Positions 35,839 through 44,230 of a DNA stretch of 44,230 nt are shown in pieces. Under the pieces are notes generated by a model, which saw only the letters and a program-made list of their open reading frames with translations, was not told the DNA's origin and made no database searches. Both the position numbers and the translations under genes were made by a program. Origin of the DNA: a virus. Numbering within the stretch: position 1 is the stretch's first letter; the number at the start of each line of letters is the position of its first letter. The DNA lies in the IMG/VR virus record IMGVR_UViG_3300047494_000044, positions 1 through 44,230 of that record; one strand, 5' to 3'.

Positions 35839-35867
35839 TCCAACAGTCCCCACACAAGGAGAGCCTT

Positions 35868-37946
35868 ATGGCCGATCCAACACAGCTCCCCGGTGTGGGG
35901 GCTTCTGACCCTTACGGTTTCATCGGTGTCGATCCTGACGCCCTCGTGACCCCGCAGACCCTATCAACCGTCGGCCAGGGGGTGAAGGGGCTTGGGCAGA
36001 GCATCATTGGTTCCTACGGGTTTGGGCCCAAGGCTCTTGTCCCCCAGTCCATAGACCCCGCGGCTCCCGCCGCTGCCGCCGCAGCTCAGGATGCTGCCGC
36101 GCAACAGCAGGCTCAACAGCAGCCCCCCGCCGCTCCCTACATTCCGCAGGACCACCGCAAGGAGCTGGATGACCTCGGCGTCGTCGCTCCACCGCGGCAG
36201 TCCAGCCTCGGCAGTGACTCCGCCAACGCACAAGCGCTGGCTGACGCCTCCGCCCCGCCCGCCCTCCCGGGCACCGGGCAGGACATGAGCGCGGCCCCTG
36301 CAGCTCCCGCAGCGCCGCCCCCTGCGGCTTCCAATCCGCCGCCTTCTCAGGACCAATCAGCCGCCCCGCAAACAGCCCCGCTAGGGCAGGCGGCAGCCAT
36401 CCCGATGTTGGTGGATCAATACGCCGACAAGCACGGTATCCCGAAGAAGGTCGCCCGGGCCATCATCGAGCAGGAAAGTCAATACGGCGCCACCTCTCCG
36501 AACCTCGGGCAGATCACATCGAGCACCGCGCAGTCCCCAGGCTTTGATATGCAGCCGATCAGCGCGGCGGACATCAACGACCCGAACAAGAACCTCGATT
36601 TCACGTTCGACCTGCTGAAGCGCAAGGCCAAGGCTGCCGGTCTGGACATGAACAACCCTGCCGACCTTCCGGCCATCCTGAAGTTGCAGAACGGCGGCGG
36701 TGACCCGAAATACGTCGATCACGTCATGGCTCGCATGAACGGTGGTCCGCAATACGCCGACGCTGGCAACGTCGCCACCGACGCCACACCCACACCTGCA
36801 CCTGCACAGACCCCCACGCAGCTCCCCGGCACTGGGTCGAGCCCCTTCGACGGCGTTGACTACAAGACGCTCCTGCAGGGCCGCCTGCCGGGCCAAGCGC
36901 CTGACGTCGACCTGCCGCTGAACAACAAGCAGAGGGCCCTCATGGGGCTCGCTGCGGGCCTCTTTTCGGCCGACGGCGGAACGCGTGGTCTCGGGGCTGG
37001 CATCACGAACATGCTTGGCATCCAGAACCAGGATCAAGATCAGAAGATCAAGACCGCACAACTTGGCGGTCAGCTAGCTTCCGATGCCACGCGGTGGCAG
37101 CAGATGCAGGCTCAGATGGCCCTGCTCAAGCCCAAGCAGGATCTCCTCACGGCTAATGCTGACGCCGCCCAGACCAAAGCAGCAAACGCCCAGCGCGCTG
37201 CTGACGACACACACGCAAGGGTGCAGATCCAGCAGGGACGCCTGGGACTGCAGGACATGCAGTATCAGCTCCGCAAGCAGGTGGCGGACGCCAACATCAG
37301 TGGTGACAGCAAAGCCAACGCGGCGCTGCAGCTTGACAACGTCAAAGAGGCGCAGGGCATCGAGGAGATGGGCGAGAACGCCATCAAGACCCTCCCTGTC
37401 GTGGCCGACATGAAGGCTGTCATCGCCAACGGGGCAACCCCTGGCAACGACCTGATCTCCAAGTGGAAGCGGAGCGTCGCGCAAGCGTTGGGTGTTCCCG
37501 TGGGCGACACCGATCCGTCATCCGTGCAACTCGCTCAGGCAGCCTCCGCGCAGCTTCAGAGGGGTAACATTCAGGGTATGCGTGGCCTGGGCCTGCGGTC
37601 GAACCGCGAGTTCACCACGTTCATCTCAGGCTTGGCGAACGTCGACCAGAACCATCAGGCGCTTGGCACGGTGCTTGATCTGCAAGAGCGCGGTATGCAG
37701 CTCGACAAGTCCATCTACGACCAGTGGCACTCCATGTCACCTGACGAGCGCCTTGCACGCATCCGCACACCGATGGGCATCGACAGTTGGAAGAACCCCA
37801 TCCTCCAGCAATACGGCGCCGATAACGGCGTCCAGCCAAACGGCGCTCCGACGCAGCCCAACATCCAGAAGGGCCCGAACGGCTGGCAGGTTGCCCCTCC
37901 CGCAGTCCAGGGCGGCGCCCCCGTCAAATTCCAAATCGTCCCATGA
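35868..37946 (+). CDS. Internal virion protein with lytic transglycosylase domain
   Basis: 692 aa from the ATG at 35868 (AAGGAG 6 nt upstream). The first ~170 residues are Ala/Pro/Gln-rich. At about 190-300 lies an SLT-type domain: 'LVDQYADKHGIPKKVARAII' and 'EQESQYGATSPNLGQITSST' with catalytic Glu in 'EQES'. This would open peptidoglycan locally during DNA ejection, as T7 gp16 does. The C-terminal ~300 residues are helical ('QMQAQMALLKPKQDLLTANA'). Lies between two other ejection-type genes. Confidence 0.8.
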   Translation: MADPTQLPGVGASDPYGFIGVDPDALVTPQTLSTVGQGVKGLGQSIIGSYGFGPKALVPQSIDPAAPAAAAAAQDAAAQQQAQQQPPAAPYIPQDHRKELDDLGVVAPPRQSSLGSDSANAQALADASAPPALPGTGQDMSAAPAAPAAPPPAASNPPPSQDQSAAPQTAPLGQAAAIPMLVDQYADKHGIPKKVARAIIEQESQYGATSPNLGQITSSTAQSPGFDMQPISAADINDPNKNLDFTFDLLKRKAKAAGLDMNNPADLPAILKLQNGGGDPKYVDHVMARMNGGPQYADAGNVATDATPTPAPAQTPTQLPGTGSSPFDGVDYKTLLQGRLPGQAPDVDLPLNNKQRALMGLAAGLFSADGGTRGLGAGITNMLGIQNQDQDQKIKTAQLGGQLASDATRWQQMQAQMALLKPKQDLLTANADAAQTKAANAQRAADDTHARVQIQQGRLGLQDMQYQLRKQVADANISGDSKANAALQLDNVKEAQGIEEMGENAIKTLPVVADMKAVIANGATPGNDLISKWKRSVAQALGVPVGDTDPSSVQLAQAASAQLQRGNIQGMRGLGLRSNREFTTFISGLANVDQNHQALGTVLDLQERGMQLDKSIYDQWHSMSPDERLARIRTPMGIDSWKNPILQQYGADNGVQPNGAPTQPNIQKGPNGWQVAPPAVQGGAPVKFQIVP

Positions 37947-37960
37947 TCTAGGAGTCCTCG

Positions 37961-40900
37961 ATGCCGGTCCTTATCGACACAGGTGACGGCAACCCCGTCA
38001 AGGTGAACATCGACGGCATCGAGGACATGGCCCCCGATCAGCAGGTCGCTGCGGTCCAGTCGGTCACCGCTACGTTGCACGCTCAGGGTCACGTTAACGC
38101 CGGTCCACAGGCAACACCACAGCCATCTCAGCCTCCAGATACCTCCTGGGGCGGAGCACTCCATCACGGGCTCGCAGAGGCCGCTCAGGGCCTCGGATCG
38201 ACCATCTCAACAGTCGGCCAGCTCGCCGGTTCAGACACCCTTCAGGGCGCCGGTAAGAGCGTCTCTGGTGCCGTAAGCGAGCCCGCAGGCTATCAGCCCA
38301 CGGACATCCCAGGAGCCCTCCGCCAGGGCGACTATATGGGCGCCCTCAAGCAGCTCCCCCGTGCCGCCGCTGAATACGCTCCGCAGCTCGCCGGACAGCT
38401 TGCTGGCGCCGCCGCTGGGAGTGCCGTAGCGGGCCCTGTGGGCGCCGCTGTGGGTGCTGGTGGTGCCACGGCCCTCGAGAACTTCGGCCCCAACGTCCAG
38501 GCTCGCGCAGCCGCAAACAACGACACCGCGCCGTCAACCAGTGACGCCGTCGTCGGTGGCCTGACGACCGCCGCTCAGTCCGCCCTGGCGGGCGTCGGCA
38601 TTCCCGTTGGCAAGGGCCTGGGGGCCATCGCCCGGCCCCTTACGCAGATCGCTGCTGACACTGGCGTTGGCGCTGGCAACGAAGCCCTACGCGAGGTTGG
38701 CACTACGGCTGGCACTGACAAGGGCCTGTCCGTCGATCCCGCGCAGATCGGCGCCGCTGGTCTGCAGGCGGGCGTGTCTCGTGCCGCCTCAGTGGTCCCT
38801 GGAGCTGCCCGCGAAGGTATCCAGGCGGCCACCGATCAGGCCATGTCACACCGGGTCGAGCAACCCGCGAACGAGGACCACGCCGCCAGCATCGTGCGCG
38901 TCAAGCAGCAGATGGACGCCATCCAGCAATCCTCTGCACAATCGGGGGATGCCGTCCCCGCCACGACCGCGGCGAACAACCTGAAGAACCAGCTCCGCAC
39001 CAACATCCAGGGCTACCTGAACGAGCTGGCCGACGCCGGTGTGGTCGACAAGTCGGCCGCCCGTGAAGCGGCCCAGGTCATCATCGCGCGTGGTGAGCGC
39101 CACAACAACGTCCTCAACGACGACGACTTGGCCTACATCCGCGACACCGTGTTGCGCGGTGTGAACCCCGACGTCGCCAACCCGATCCTCAACGACGCGC
39201 GGGACCTCAACACTGTCTCCACGCAGTCCTTCAAGAACGCCACGACGGGCCCTCTGCAGCAGCTAGGAAGCCTTGCAGGGCGTGTCATCGGGCCCACCTA
39301 CGAGCTGATGCACGGCAACGTCATGGGCGCCGCAGGCGCAGCCATCCTCGGCCACGGCATTGGGGCGAAAATCGGCTCTTCGGTGGGCCGCATGGGCGAC
39401 ACGGTCCTCGGCCTCTCCAAGCCTCCCGTTTCGTATCAGCAGATGGCCGCGCAGCGGATGCTGGCCAAGCAGGGCCTCGACGCTGGAAACACGTTGCAGA
39501 CCGTTCCGGCGCGCGCAGCGGTCAGCGACATTCAGCCCACCATAGCCGCGATGAACGATCCTGGCCCGGTGATCAAGGACACCGACACGGACATCGACCC
39601 CGCCATCAAGGCGAAGCAGATGGACGCGATGCAGAAGCAGCGAGACGCTGATGCTGCCGTGCAGGCCAGAGCGGAGGCGCTGCAACGCGCGCAGACCGAC
39701 AAGGCCTATAACGCCGTTCAGCCTGCCCGGAACCCGCAGGTTGAAGACTATCTTGCAGGGAAGCTGAAGCCACCTAGCGACAACACAGCTCCTCTCGGTG
39801 CTCAGACGGCATCCGAAATCGCCGTGTGGCAGCAGATGTTGAACAACACCAAGTTCCGCCAGAAGCTCGCAAAGGGCCAGCTCGCTGTCCTCGATCAGGC
39901 CGCGTCCGATGACCGTTCGGGAGATCCGTTCTCGATCACGGACCCCAACGCCATCAGCCCAGCGGTGAAGGCCCGCCAGCTTGCCCAGATGCAGGCCCTC
40001 CAGGCCAAGCAGAAGGTCCAGCAGGCGAAGCAGATCCAGGCCTCGATGGAACTGCAGGGGAAGGCCAACGACCCTGCGCAGCAGTCTGCGCAGGACCAGA
40101 TTGAGGCCTACCTGAGCGGTAAGCTGAACGCCCCCACGGACGAGCCCAGCGTGTCGGTGCTCAACCGCCAGACCCGCGCTGAGATGTCGGCGCGCGACCA
40201 GATGCTCGCAAACGCACGCACTCGGTCAAAGATGGCGGCTCTGCAGCAGAAGGTGCTGACCAAGGCCTCTGACGATCAGGTCGACAACCTGGCCCAGCGG
40301 AAGGTCGATGCCGCAAGCAAGAAGGCCGCAGTAGACCTACAGGCAGCTTCGGTCATCCCATCTGAGCGCGGTGACGTGCCCGGCGTGGCCCAGGCTGCTG
40401 CCGTGGCTCGAGCCCACAGGGCCGCCGCCGGTGTCCTCAACGATGCCGGGCAGCTCCCCGAACAGGCCCGGGACGCGATCTCCGTGGGCAACCCCGGCGC
40501 CATGGTCACACCCGAAGGTGCCCCGGTGAACCTGGACGGCACCCCTCTGGAAGCCTCTAGGCCGCGCCTGTGGAGGGCTCTGCGTGCCCCTGAGGCACCT
40601 ACACCCGGCGAGCCCCAAGCGGCTCCTACGGGCTCCGTAGAGCCTCCTGAGGCCATGTCCCCGACGCCAGGTGTCCCGGCCTATCTGGACAACCACCTGC
40701 AGCGCCGCCACGGCATCCCGCTCACCAAGGACGTCTGGCACGCTGCCATCGACGCCGCACAGGGGGCAGGGGACATCAATCCAATCCAGGCGCGCTCCTA
40801 CCGGGAGGGCCCTGACATGGGGATGTCACCGGAAGAGCGGGACATGTTCGTCAAGCACATCGCTGGCGTGTCCCAAAAGCCTTCCAGCTCACAAGGAGCA

Positions 40901-41200
40901 CAGCCGGAAGACCGCACAGTCCGTCGTCCAATAGCCTACAAAATCGCAGCCGACACCTACCACAGCAACACGAACCGTGACATCGCCGAGCTTGAACAGC
41001 TTGGAATGCCTGCGGGTGCAGCGCTTCTGCGGGAGATACGCGATGCGAACAACCAGACCAGAGACACCAACAAGACGGCGATTTTCAACAAAGGGCTCGA
41101 GCAACTCGACCCCGCAACTGCTGCCGCCGTTCGTGCGCGTGTGACTGCTGGGCAACTGTCCCATGGAAAACCCAAGGCTCCCAAAGGAAACTCTAAATGA
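37961..41200 (+). CDS. Large internal virion / ejection protein
   Basis: 1079 aa, the longest gene. Residues ~130-300 contain Gly/Ala-rich hydrophobic segments ('AGQLAGAAAGSAVAGPVGAA', 'GMVMGAAGA'-like stretches) that could insert in membranes, followed by very long Gln/Lys/Ala helices ('LAQMQALQAKQKVQQAKQIQ') with an internal repeat of the 'VEDYLAGKLKPPSDN' / 'IEAYLSGKLNAPTDE' type. This composition is typical of ejection proteins packed around the portal core. No enzymatic domain is evident. AGGAG precedes the ATG. Confidence 0.7.
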   Translation: MPVLIDTGDGNPVKVNIDGIEDMAPDQQVAAVQSVTATLHAQGHVNAGPQATPQPSQPPDTSWGGALHHGLAEAAQGLGSTISTVGQLAGSDTLQGAGKSVSGAVSEPAGYQPTDIPGALRQGDYMGALKQLPRAAAEYAPQLAGQLAGAAAGSAVAGPVGAAVGAGGATALENFGPNVQARAAANNDTAPSTSDAVVGGLTTAAQSALAGVGIPVGKGLGAIARPLTQIAADTGVGAGNEALREVGTTAGTDKGLSVDPAQIGAAGLQAGVSRAASVVPGAAREGIQAATDQAMSHRVEQPANEDHAASIVRVKQQMDAIQQSSAQSGDAVPATTAANNLKNQLRTNIQGYLNELADAGVVDKSAAREAAQVIIARGERHNNVLNDDDLAYIRDTVLRGVNPDVANPILNDARDLNTVSTQSFKNATTGPLQQLGSLAGRVIGPTYELMHGNVMGAAGAAILGHGIGAKIGSSVGRMGDTVLGLSKPPVSYQQMAAQRMLAKQGLDAGNTLQTVPARAAVSDIQPTIAAMNDPGPVIKDTDTDIDPAIKAKQMDAMQKQRDADAAVQARAEALQRAQTDKAYNAVQPARNPQVEDYLAGKLKPPSDNTAPLGAQTASEIAVWQQMLNNTKFRQKLAKGQLAVLDQAASDDRSGDPFSITDPNAISPAVKARQLAQMQALQAKQKVQQAKQIQASMELQGKANDPAQQSAQDQIEAYLSGKLNAPTDEPSVSVLNRQTRAEMSARDQMLANARTRSKMAALQQKVLTKASDDQVDNLAQRKVDAASKKAAVDLQAASVIPSERGDVPGVAQAAAVARAHRAAAGVLNDAGQLPEQARDAISVGNPGAMVTPEGAPVNLDGTPLEASRPRLWRALRAPEAPTPGEPQAAPTGSVEPPEAMSPTPGVPAYLDNHLQRRHGIPLTKDVWHAAIDAAQGAGDINPIQARSYREGPDMGMSPEERDMFVKHIAGVSQKPSSSQGAQPEDRTVRRPIAYKIAADTYHSNTNRDIAELEQLGMPAGAALLREIRDANNQTRDTNKTAIFNKGLEQLDPATAAAVRARVTAGQLSHGKPKAPKGNSK

Positions 41201-41694
41201 TGTCACATTCTATGGGTCCGAAGGCGCCTGACCAGGGCCAGACGACCAACTCCGCTCACGCCACCAACATGGCGAAGATCGCTGCCACCCGCGCCAGTGC
41301 TCGCAAGATGCTGACGGGCGGCTCTCCTGCTGCCAACGCCACCGCTTCGCAGCCATCATCGGCTGCGGGCGGGGCTGGCAACTGGAAGAGCCAGGTGTTG
41401 GGTGTGCTCCAGGCGCACGGCGTTCAGGCGGGCGTGCATCACATCCACGCTGCCATCGACACGCTGAAGGCGCAGGGGCGCTTCACGCCGTTCCAGGCGC
41501 ACGCTCTGAAGGCCCATAACGGGCCCCTAGCGGGTCCGCAAGGCCAAGCCACAATGGGCGCCGTAGCAGGGCAACTCATGCCCAAACCAGCGGCTCCAGC
41601 AGCCCCGGCCATGCCGCAGCGCCCCGCAATGCCACAGCAGCCTGCCATGCCGCAGCGTCCTGCTGCTCCCATGATGGGCGGCGGGGGCATGTGA
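41197..41694 (+). CDS. Hypothetical 165-aa virion-associated protein
   Basis: Helical, with a C-terminal tail of Pro/Met/Gln repeats ('AMPQRPAMPQQPAMPQRPAA') and a Gly end. The middle 'AHGVQAGVHHIHAAIDTLKA' is rich in His. It overlaps both neighbours (ATGA and TGATG). Position between ejection and terminase genes suggests a small virion protein or packaging accessory. Confidence 0.65.
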   Translation: MMSHSMGPKAPDQGQTTNSAHATNMAKIAATRASARKMLTGGSPAANATASQPSSAAGGAGNWKSQVLGVLQAHGVQAGVHHIHAAIDTLKAQGRFTPFQAHALKAHNGPLAGPQGQATMGAVAGQLMPKPAAPAAPAMPQRPAMPQQPAMPQRPAAPMMGGGGM

Positions 41695-42218
41695 TGCCCA
41701 AACAGCTTCGAGCACCACGCAAGTGTAGCCAGAAGTGGAAGACGAGCACGCGAGGGGGCCGCAAGGGCGTTTTCGATCCGTCAAGGGTCGGTGAGCGTGG
41801 CTACCCGAAGGACGAGGCTTCCTTCGAGCGGCGTCGCGAGAGTGCCCGGGCTGCCATGGCTGCCAAACTAGCCAGCGGCAAGATGGGGCGCCCTAAGGGC
41901 GTCCGTGACGGAATGTCGGGGCGCGGGGGCGCCGTCGCTCAACTGCATGAGGAGGCCGAATTGGCTGCTAGGAAATCCATCGAGACCATGGTCGAGTCAG
42001 GCCAGCTCTCTGACGAAGCGAAGGGCAACGAAGCCCTCGAGGCTGCCTTTGAGATCATCAAGGCCAAAGATCCGGAAACGAAGCTCTACCTCTATCACCC
42101 CACGCACCGCCTCGCGGCCATGCGCCTGGTGGCTGAGTTCATGAAGACTCGTCCGGTCGTCCGTCAGGAGACTGAGCTGAAGGGCGCTGAGGCGTTCCTG
42201 ATGGCGCTCAAAGACTAA
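41694..42218 (+). CDS. Terminase small subunit (probable)
   Basis: 174 aa, directly before the large terminase. A basic N-terminus ('PKQLRAPRKCSQKWKTSTRG', 'KMGRPKGVRDG') suited to DNA binding, a helical centre ('VAQLHEEAELAARKSIETMV') for ring assembly, and an acidic/helical C-terminus. No standard HTH is obvious. Small terminases recognise the packaging site and stimulate the motor. The ATG at 41694 overlaps the previous stop (TGATG). Call rests on position and composition. Confidence 0.65.
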   Translation: MPKQLRAPRKCSQKWKTSTRGGRKGVFDPSRVGERGYPKDEASFERRRESARAAMAAKLASGKMGRPKGVRDGMSGRGGAVAQLHEEAELAARKSIETMVESGQLSDEAKGNEALEAAFEIIKAKDPETKLYLYHPTHRLAAMRLVAEFMKTRPVVRQETELKGAEAFLMALKD

Positions 42219-42250
42219 GCGTGACTTAGCGTTTCACAAGGGGGCGTAGC

Positions 42251-43882
42251 GTGCCAGAGATCAGCCAATCAGCCTTGGCGGTTCGCCGCAGGCTGCGAGA
42301 CGACTTTGCGTTCTACGCCCCCAACGCTCTACAGATCCGAACCAAGGATCAAAAGATCGAGCCATTCAGGCTCAACGTCGCCCAGGAGCGCCTTCTGGAG
42401 GTGATCGAACGCCAGCTCGAGACGAGGGGCTACGTCCGCATCATCATCCTCAAGGGCCGTCAAATGGGCCTGTCCACCGCCGTTGGCGGCTGGATCTACT
42501 GGTGGGTGTCACAGCGTATCGCGCAGAAAGCCATCGTCGTCACGCACGACAGCAAGGCCACGCGGAACCTTTTCAGCATGACGGAGCGCTTTCACGAGAA
42601 GTGCCCCGACCTGCTGAGGCCCCACACGAAATACTCATCCCGCACCGAGCTGCTCTTCGACAAGCTCGACAGCGGCTACACGGTTGCTACGGCAGGCGGT
42701 GCAGGCATCGGCCGCTCCGATACCATCACCTGCGCACACCTTTCCGAGCTGGCGTTCTGGGAGCGCTCAACAGCGAGGGATAACTATTCCGGCCTCATGG
42801 AATGCATCCCCACCCGTCCCGGCACCGCGGTGTTCATTGAGAGCACCGCTAACGGCGTCTCAGGGCTCTTTTACGAGCAATGGCAGGCAGCCATTCAGGG
42901 CACCACCGATTTTGAGCCTCTGTTTCTTCCCTGGTTCATCGACGAAGGCTACCGACTGCCGGTTCCGAAGGACTTTCAGCGGACACCTGAAGAGGAAAGC
43001 CTAGCAGCCGAATACGGCCTCGACGACGGGCAGCTCATGTTCCGCCGGGCCAAGGTTGCTGAAAAGGGCGTCGATCAGTTTCGCCAGGAATACCCCTGCT
43101 GCGCCACAGAGGCCTTCCTGACATCAGGCCGTCCGGTCTTCAACCCTGACCAGATCAACGCATGGATCGACGCACAGCGCGCCAGCATCGGCTTCAAGGA
43201 GCCCCTGGCACGCATGTCCCTGGAGGGCAAAGATTGGATCGCTGACCCGCGGGGGGAGCTTGCCTGCTATGCCCCCCACCGGGACGACGAGACTTACACT
43301 ATCGGCGCCGACACTGGTGCAGGCGTGCGGCGGGACTTCAGCGTTGCCACCGTGCAGGACAGCTCCCGCCGTGTGGTCGCCAAGTGGCGCTCCGACCGTT
43401 ACGATCCCGACAACTTTGCACGGATCCTCGCACATCTCGGAGCGTTCTACAATTACGCCGAGATCATCCCGGAAAACAACAACCACGGCATCCTTGTGTG
43501 CCGCGTGCTGAACGTCGACTTCAGCTACCCGAACCTCTACCGCCAGGAAGTCTACGACAAGATCAGTGACACCACGACGATGGTGCTGGGCTTCAACACC
43601 AACGTGAAGTCAAAGCCGATGATCATTGACAAGCTGCGCGCGGATCTTCGCACCGGCGACGTCCCACAAATTGAAGACGTGGACACTCTGCATGAGCTGC
43701 GGGCCTTCGTGGTCACGGAGAACGGCCGCATGGAGGGTGACGCGGGAACCCATGATGACTGCGTAATGGCTCTGGCACTCGCCAACCACGCCAATAAGGG
43801 GGCCTGGGTGCCCATCGTCAATGAGTCGAGCTGGTATGGGGCGTATGACGCCGAGCCGGTCGAACAGTCCGCACAGGAGTAG
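42251..43882 (+). CDS. Terminase large subunit
   Basis: 543 aa ATPase-nuclease that drives DNA packaging. The Walker A-like motif is 'ILKGRQMGLSTAVGG' (about residues 67-80), the acidic Walker B-type segment is 'TITCAHLSELAFWE', and 'FIESTANGVSG' is the coupling motif. The C-terminal RNase H-like nuclease shows 'IGADTGAGVRRDFSVATVQD', 'IPENNNHG' and 'GTHDDCVMALALANH' with the metal-binding aspartates. The GTG start is preceded by AAGGGGG. The type resembles SU10/P22-like terminases, not T7 gp19. Packaging mode (headful or site-specific) cannot be told from the sequence. Confidence 0.93.
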   Translation: MPEISQSALAVRRRLRDDFAFYAPNALQIRTKDQKIEPFRLNVAQERLLEVIERQLETRGYVRIIILKGRQMGLSTAVGGWIYWWVSQRIAQKAIVVTHDSKATRNLFSMTERFHEKCPDLLRPHTKYSSRTELLFDKLDSGYTVATAGGAGIGRSDTITCAHLSELAFWERSTARDNYSGLMECIPTRPGTAVFIESTANGVSGLFYEQWQAAIQGTTDFEPLFLPWFIDEGYRLPVPKDFQRTPEEESLAAEYGLDDGQLMFRRAKVAEKGVDQFRQEYPCCATEAFLTSGRPVFNPDQINAWIDAQRASIGFKEPLARMSLEGKDWIADPRGELACYAPHRDDETYTIGADTGAGVRRDFSVATVQDSSRRVVAKWRSDRYDPDNFARILAHLGAFYNYAEIIPENNNHGILVCRVLNVDFSYPNLYRQEVYDKISDTTTMVLGFNTNVKSKPMIIDKLRADLRTGDVPQIEDVDTLHELRAFVVTENGRMEGDAGTHDDCVMALALANHANKGAWVPIVNESSWYGAYDAEPVEQSAQE

Positions 43883-43884
43883 AT

Positions 43885-44230
43885 ATGACCCCCAAGCTCA
43901 CTGATGACCGGATTATCGGCATCATCGACTTCCAGATCGGGCAGTCCGTAGGGTTCTCACAGTCCCGACTGTCCAAAGAGCGGGAGCGCGTCCTGCGCTA
44001 TCGCAACGGCGAGCGCCCGTTACCGATGCACCGCGGACAGTCCGACTATATGAGCCTCGACGTCTATGACTCGGTCGAGAGCATGAAGGCCCAGCTCCTC
44101 GAGGTCTTCACCGGCAACACACGTCCCGCGAAGTTCTCGCAGATGCCCGACGAGGACGAAGACAGCGCGAATACGCGCACTGATTACGTCAACAACGTGA
44201 TTTTGGATCAGAACCCCGGATTTTCGATCT
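43885..44230 (+). CDS. Portal protein, 5' part (continues at base 1)
   Basis: Begins with ATG at 43885, with AGGAG inside the terminase stop region, and encodes 'MTPKLTDDRIIGIIDFQIGQ' onward. The frame enters the duplicated 127 bases at 44104 and continues in phase at base 1. The N-terminal segment with 'LRYRNGERPLPMHRGQSDYM' is typical of P22/SU10-like portals. Partial only because of how the circle was opened. Confidence 0.88.
   Translation, partial: MTPKLTDDRIIGIIDFQIGQSVGFSQSRLSKERERVLRYRNGERPLPMHRGQSDYMSLDVYDSVESMKAQLLEVFTGNTRPAKFSQMPDEDEDSANTRTDYVNNVILDQNPGFSI
44104..44230. repeat. Terminal direct repeat (assembly overlap), right copy
   Basis: Exact copy of bases 1-127; should be counted once in the 44,103-bp unit genome. 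Confidence 0.9.

Noticed and set aside
34579-35853. 424-aa leftward frame opposite the ejection protein gene
   Set aside because: A shadow frame produced by GC-rich codon use; no ribosome binding site, low-complexity Val/Arg/Gly product, opposite to the operon.

Overview
The window is one complete genome of a temperate, podovirus-like phage, opened inside the portal gene. Bases 1-127 recur exactly at 44104-44230, so the unique circle is about 44,103 bp and the portal gene runs 43885 -> 44103 -> 1860 (692 aa). The composition is GC-rich. The integration site is the 3' half of a bacterial tRNA-Gly(UCC). The host is a GC-rich bacterium; an alphaproteobacterium is my guess, but the sequence does not prove it.

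Layout. Plus strand, 30.0 kb through the junction to 8.9 kb: one long late operon. It holds a tail-collar fibre, a beta-propeller-like tail protein, a 2OG-Fe(II) oxygenase, a GNAT acetyltransferase, three probable ejection proteins (one with a lytic transglycosylase domain), small and large terminase, a P22/SU10-type portal, a scaffold-like protein, an SU10-type capsid protein, an adaptor, a tail fibre, and a lysis cassette with a GH24 lysozyme. It ends at a bidirectional terminator at 8862-8905. Minus strand, 29.3 down to 8.9 kb: small early genes (29.3-25.7 kb), a lysogeny block with XRE regulator, tyrosine integrase and attP (24.9-21.6 kb), then T7-type transcription and replication genes: RNA polymerase, gp2.5-like SSB, RusA, primase-helicase, endonuclease VII, family A DNA polymerase, nucleotidyltransferase, 5'-3' exonuclease and a gp1.7/DUF3310 protein.

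The most interesting system is transcriptional. The T7-type single-subunit RNA polymerase is encoded as two separate proteins: an N-terminal-domain protein (20686-21477) and a catalytic protein (18568-20238). They are separated by about 450 bp holding a promoter-like element, a small Cys-containing gene and a structured leader. A 27-35 bp element occurs three times, each time oriented towards the genes it would serve: leftward at 20649-20675 and 25564-25598, rightward at 29551-29585 ahead of the late operon. I infer that these are promoters of the split polymerase. attP lies directly upstream of the N-terminal polymerase gene, so integration would cut that gene off from upstream phage transcription and place it behind a host tRNA gene.

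The non-coding DNA is unusually rich in structure. There are three copies of an 84-bp leader element with compensatory stem changes, each ending at a ribosome binding site. There are two copies of a 108-bp element. About ten ~20-nt micro-elements each encode two overlapping, mutually exclusive hairpins. There is a helically phased TTAGAG array beside AT-rich DNA (candidate origin or operator), iterated GCGTG repeats in the late leader, and a recurrent GGANNGTTAGA motif at gene ends.
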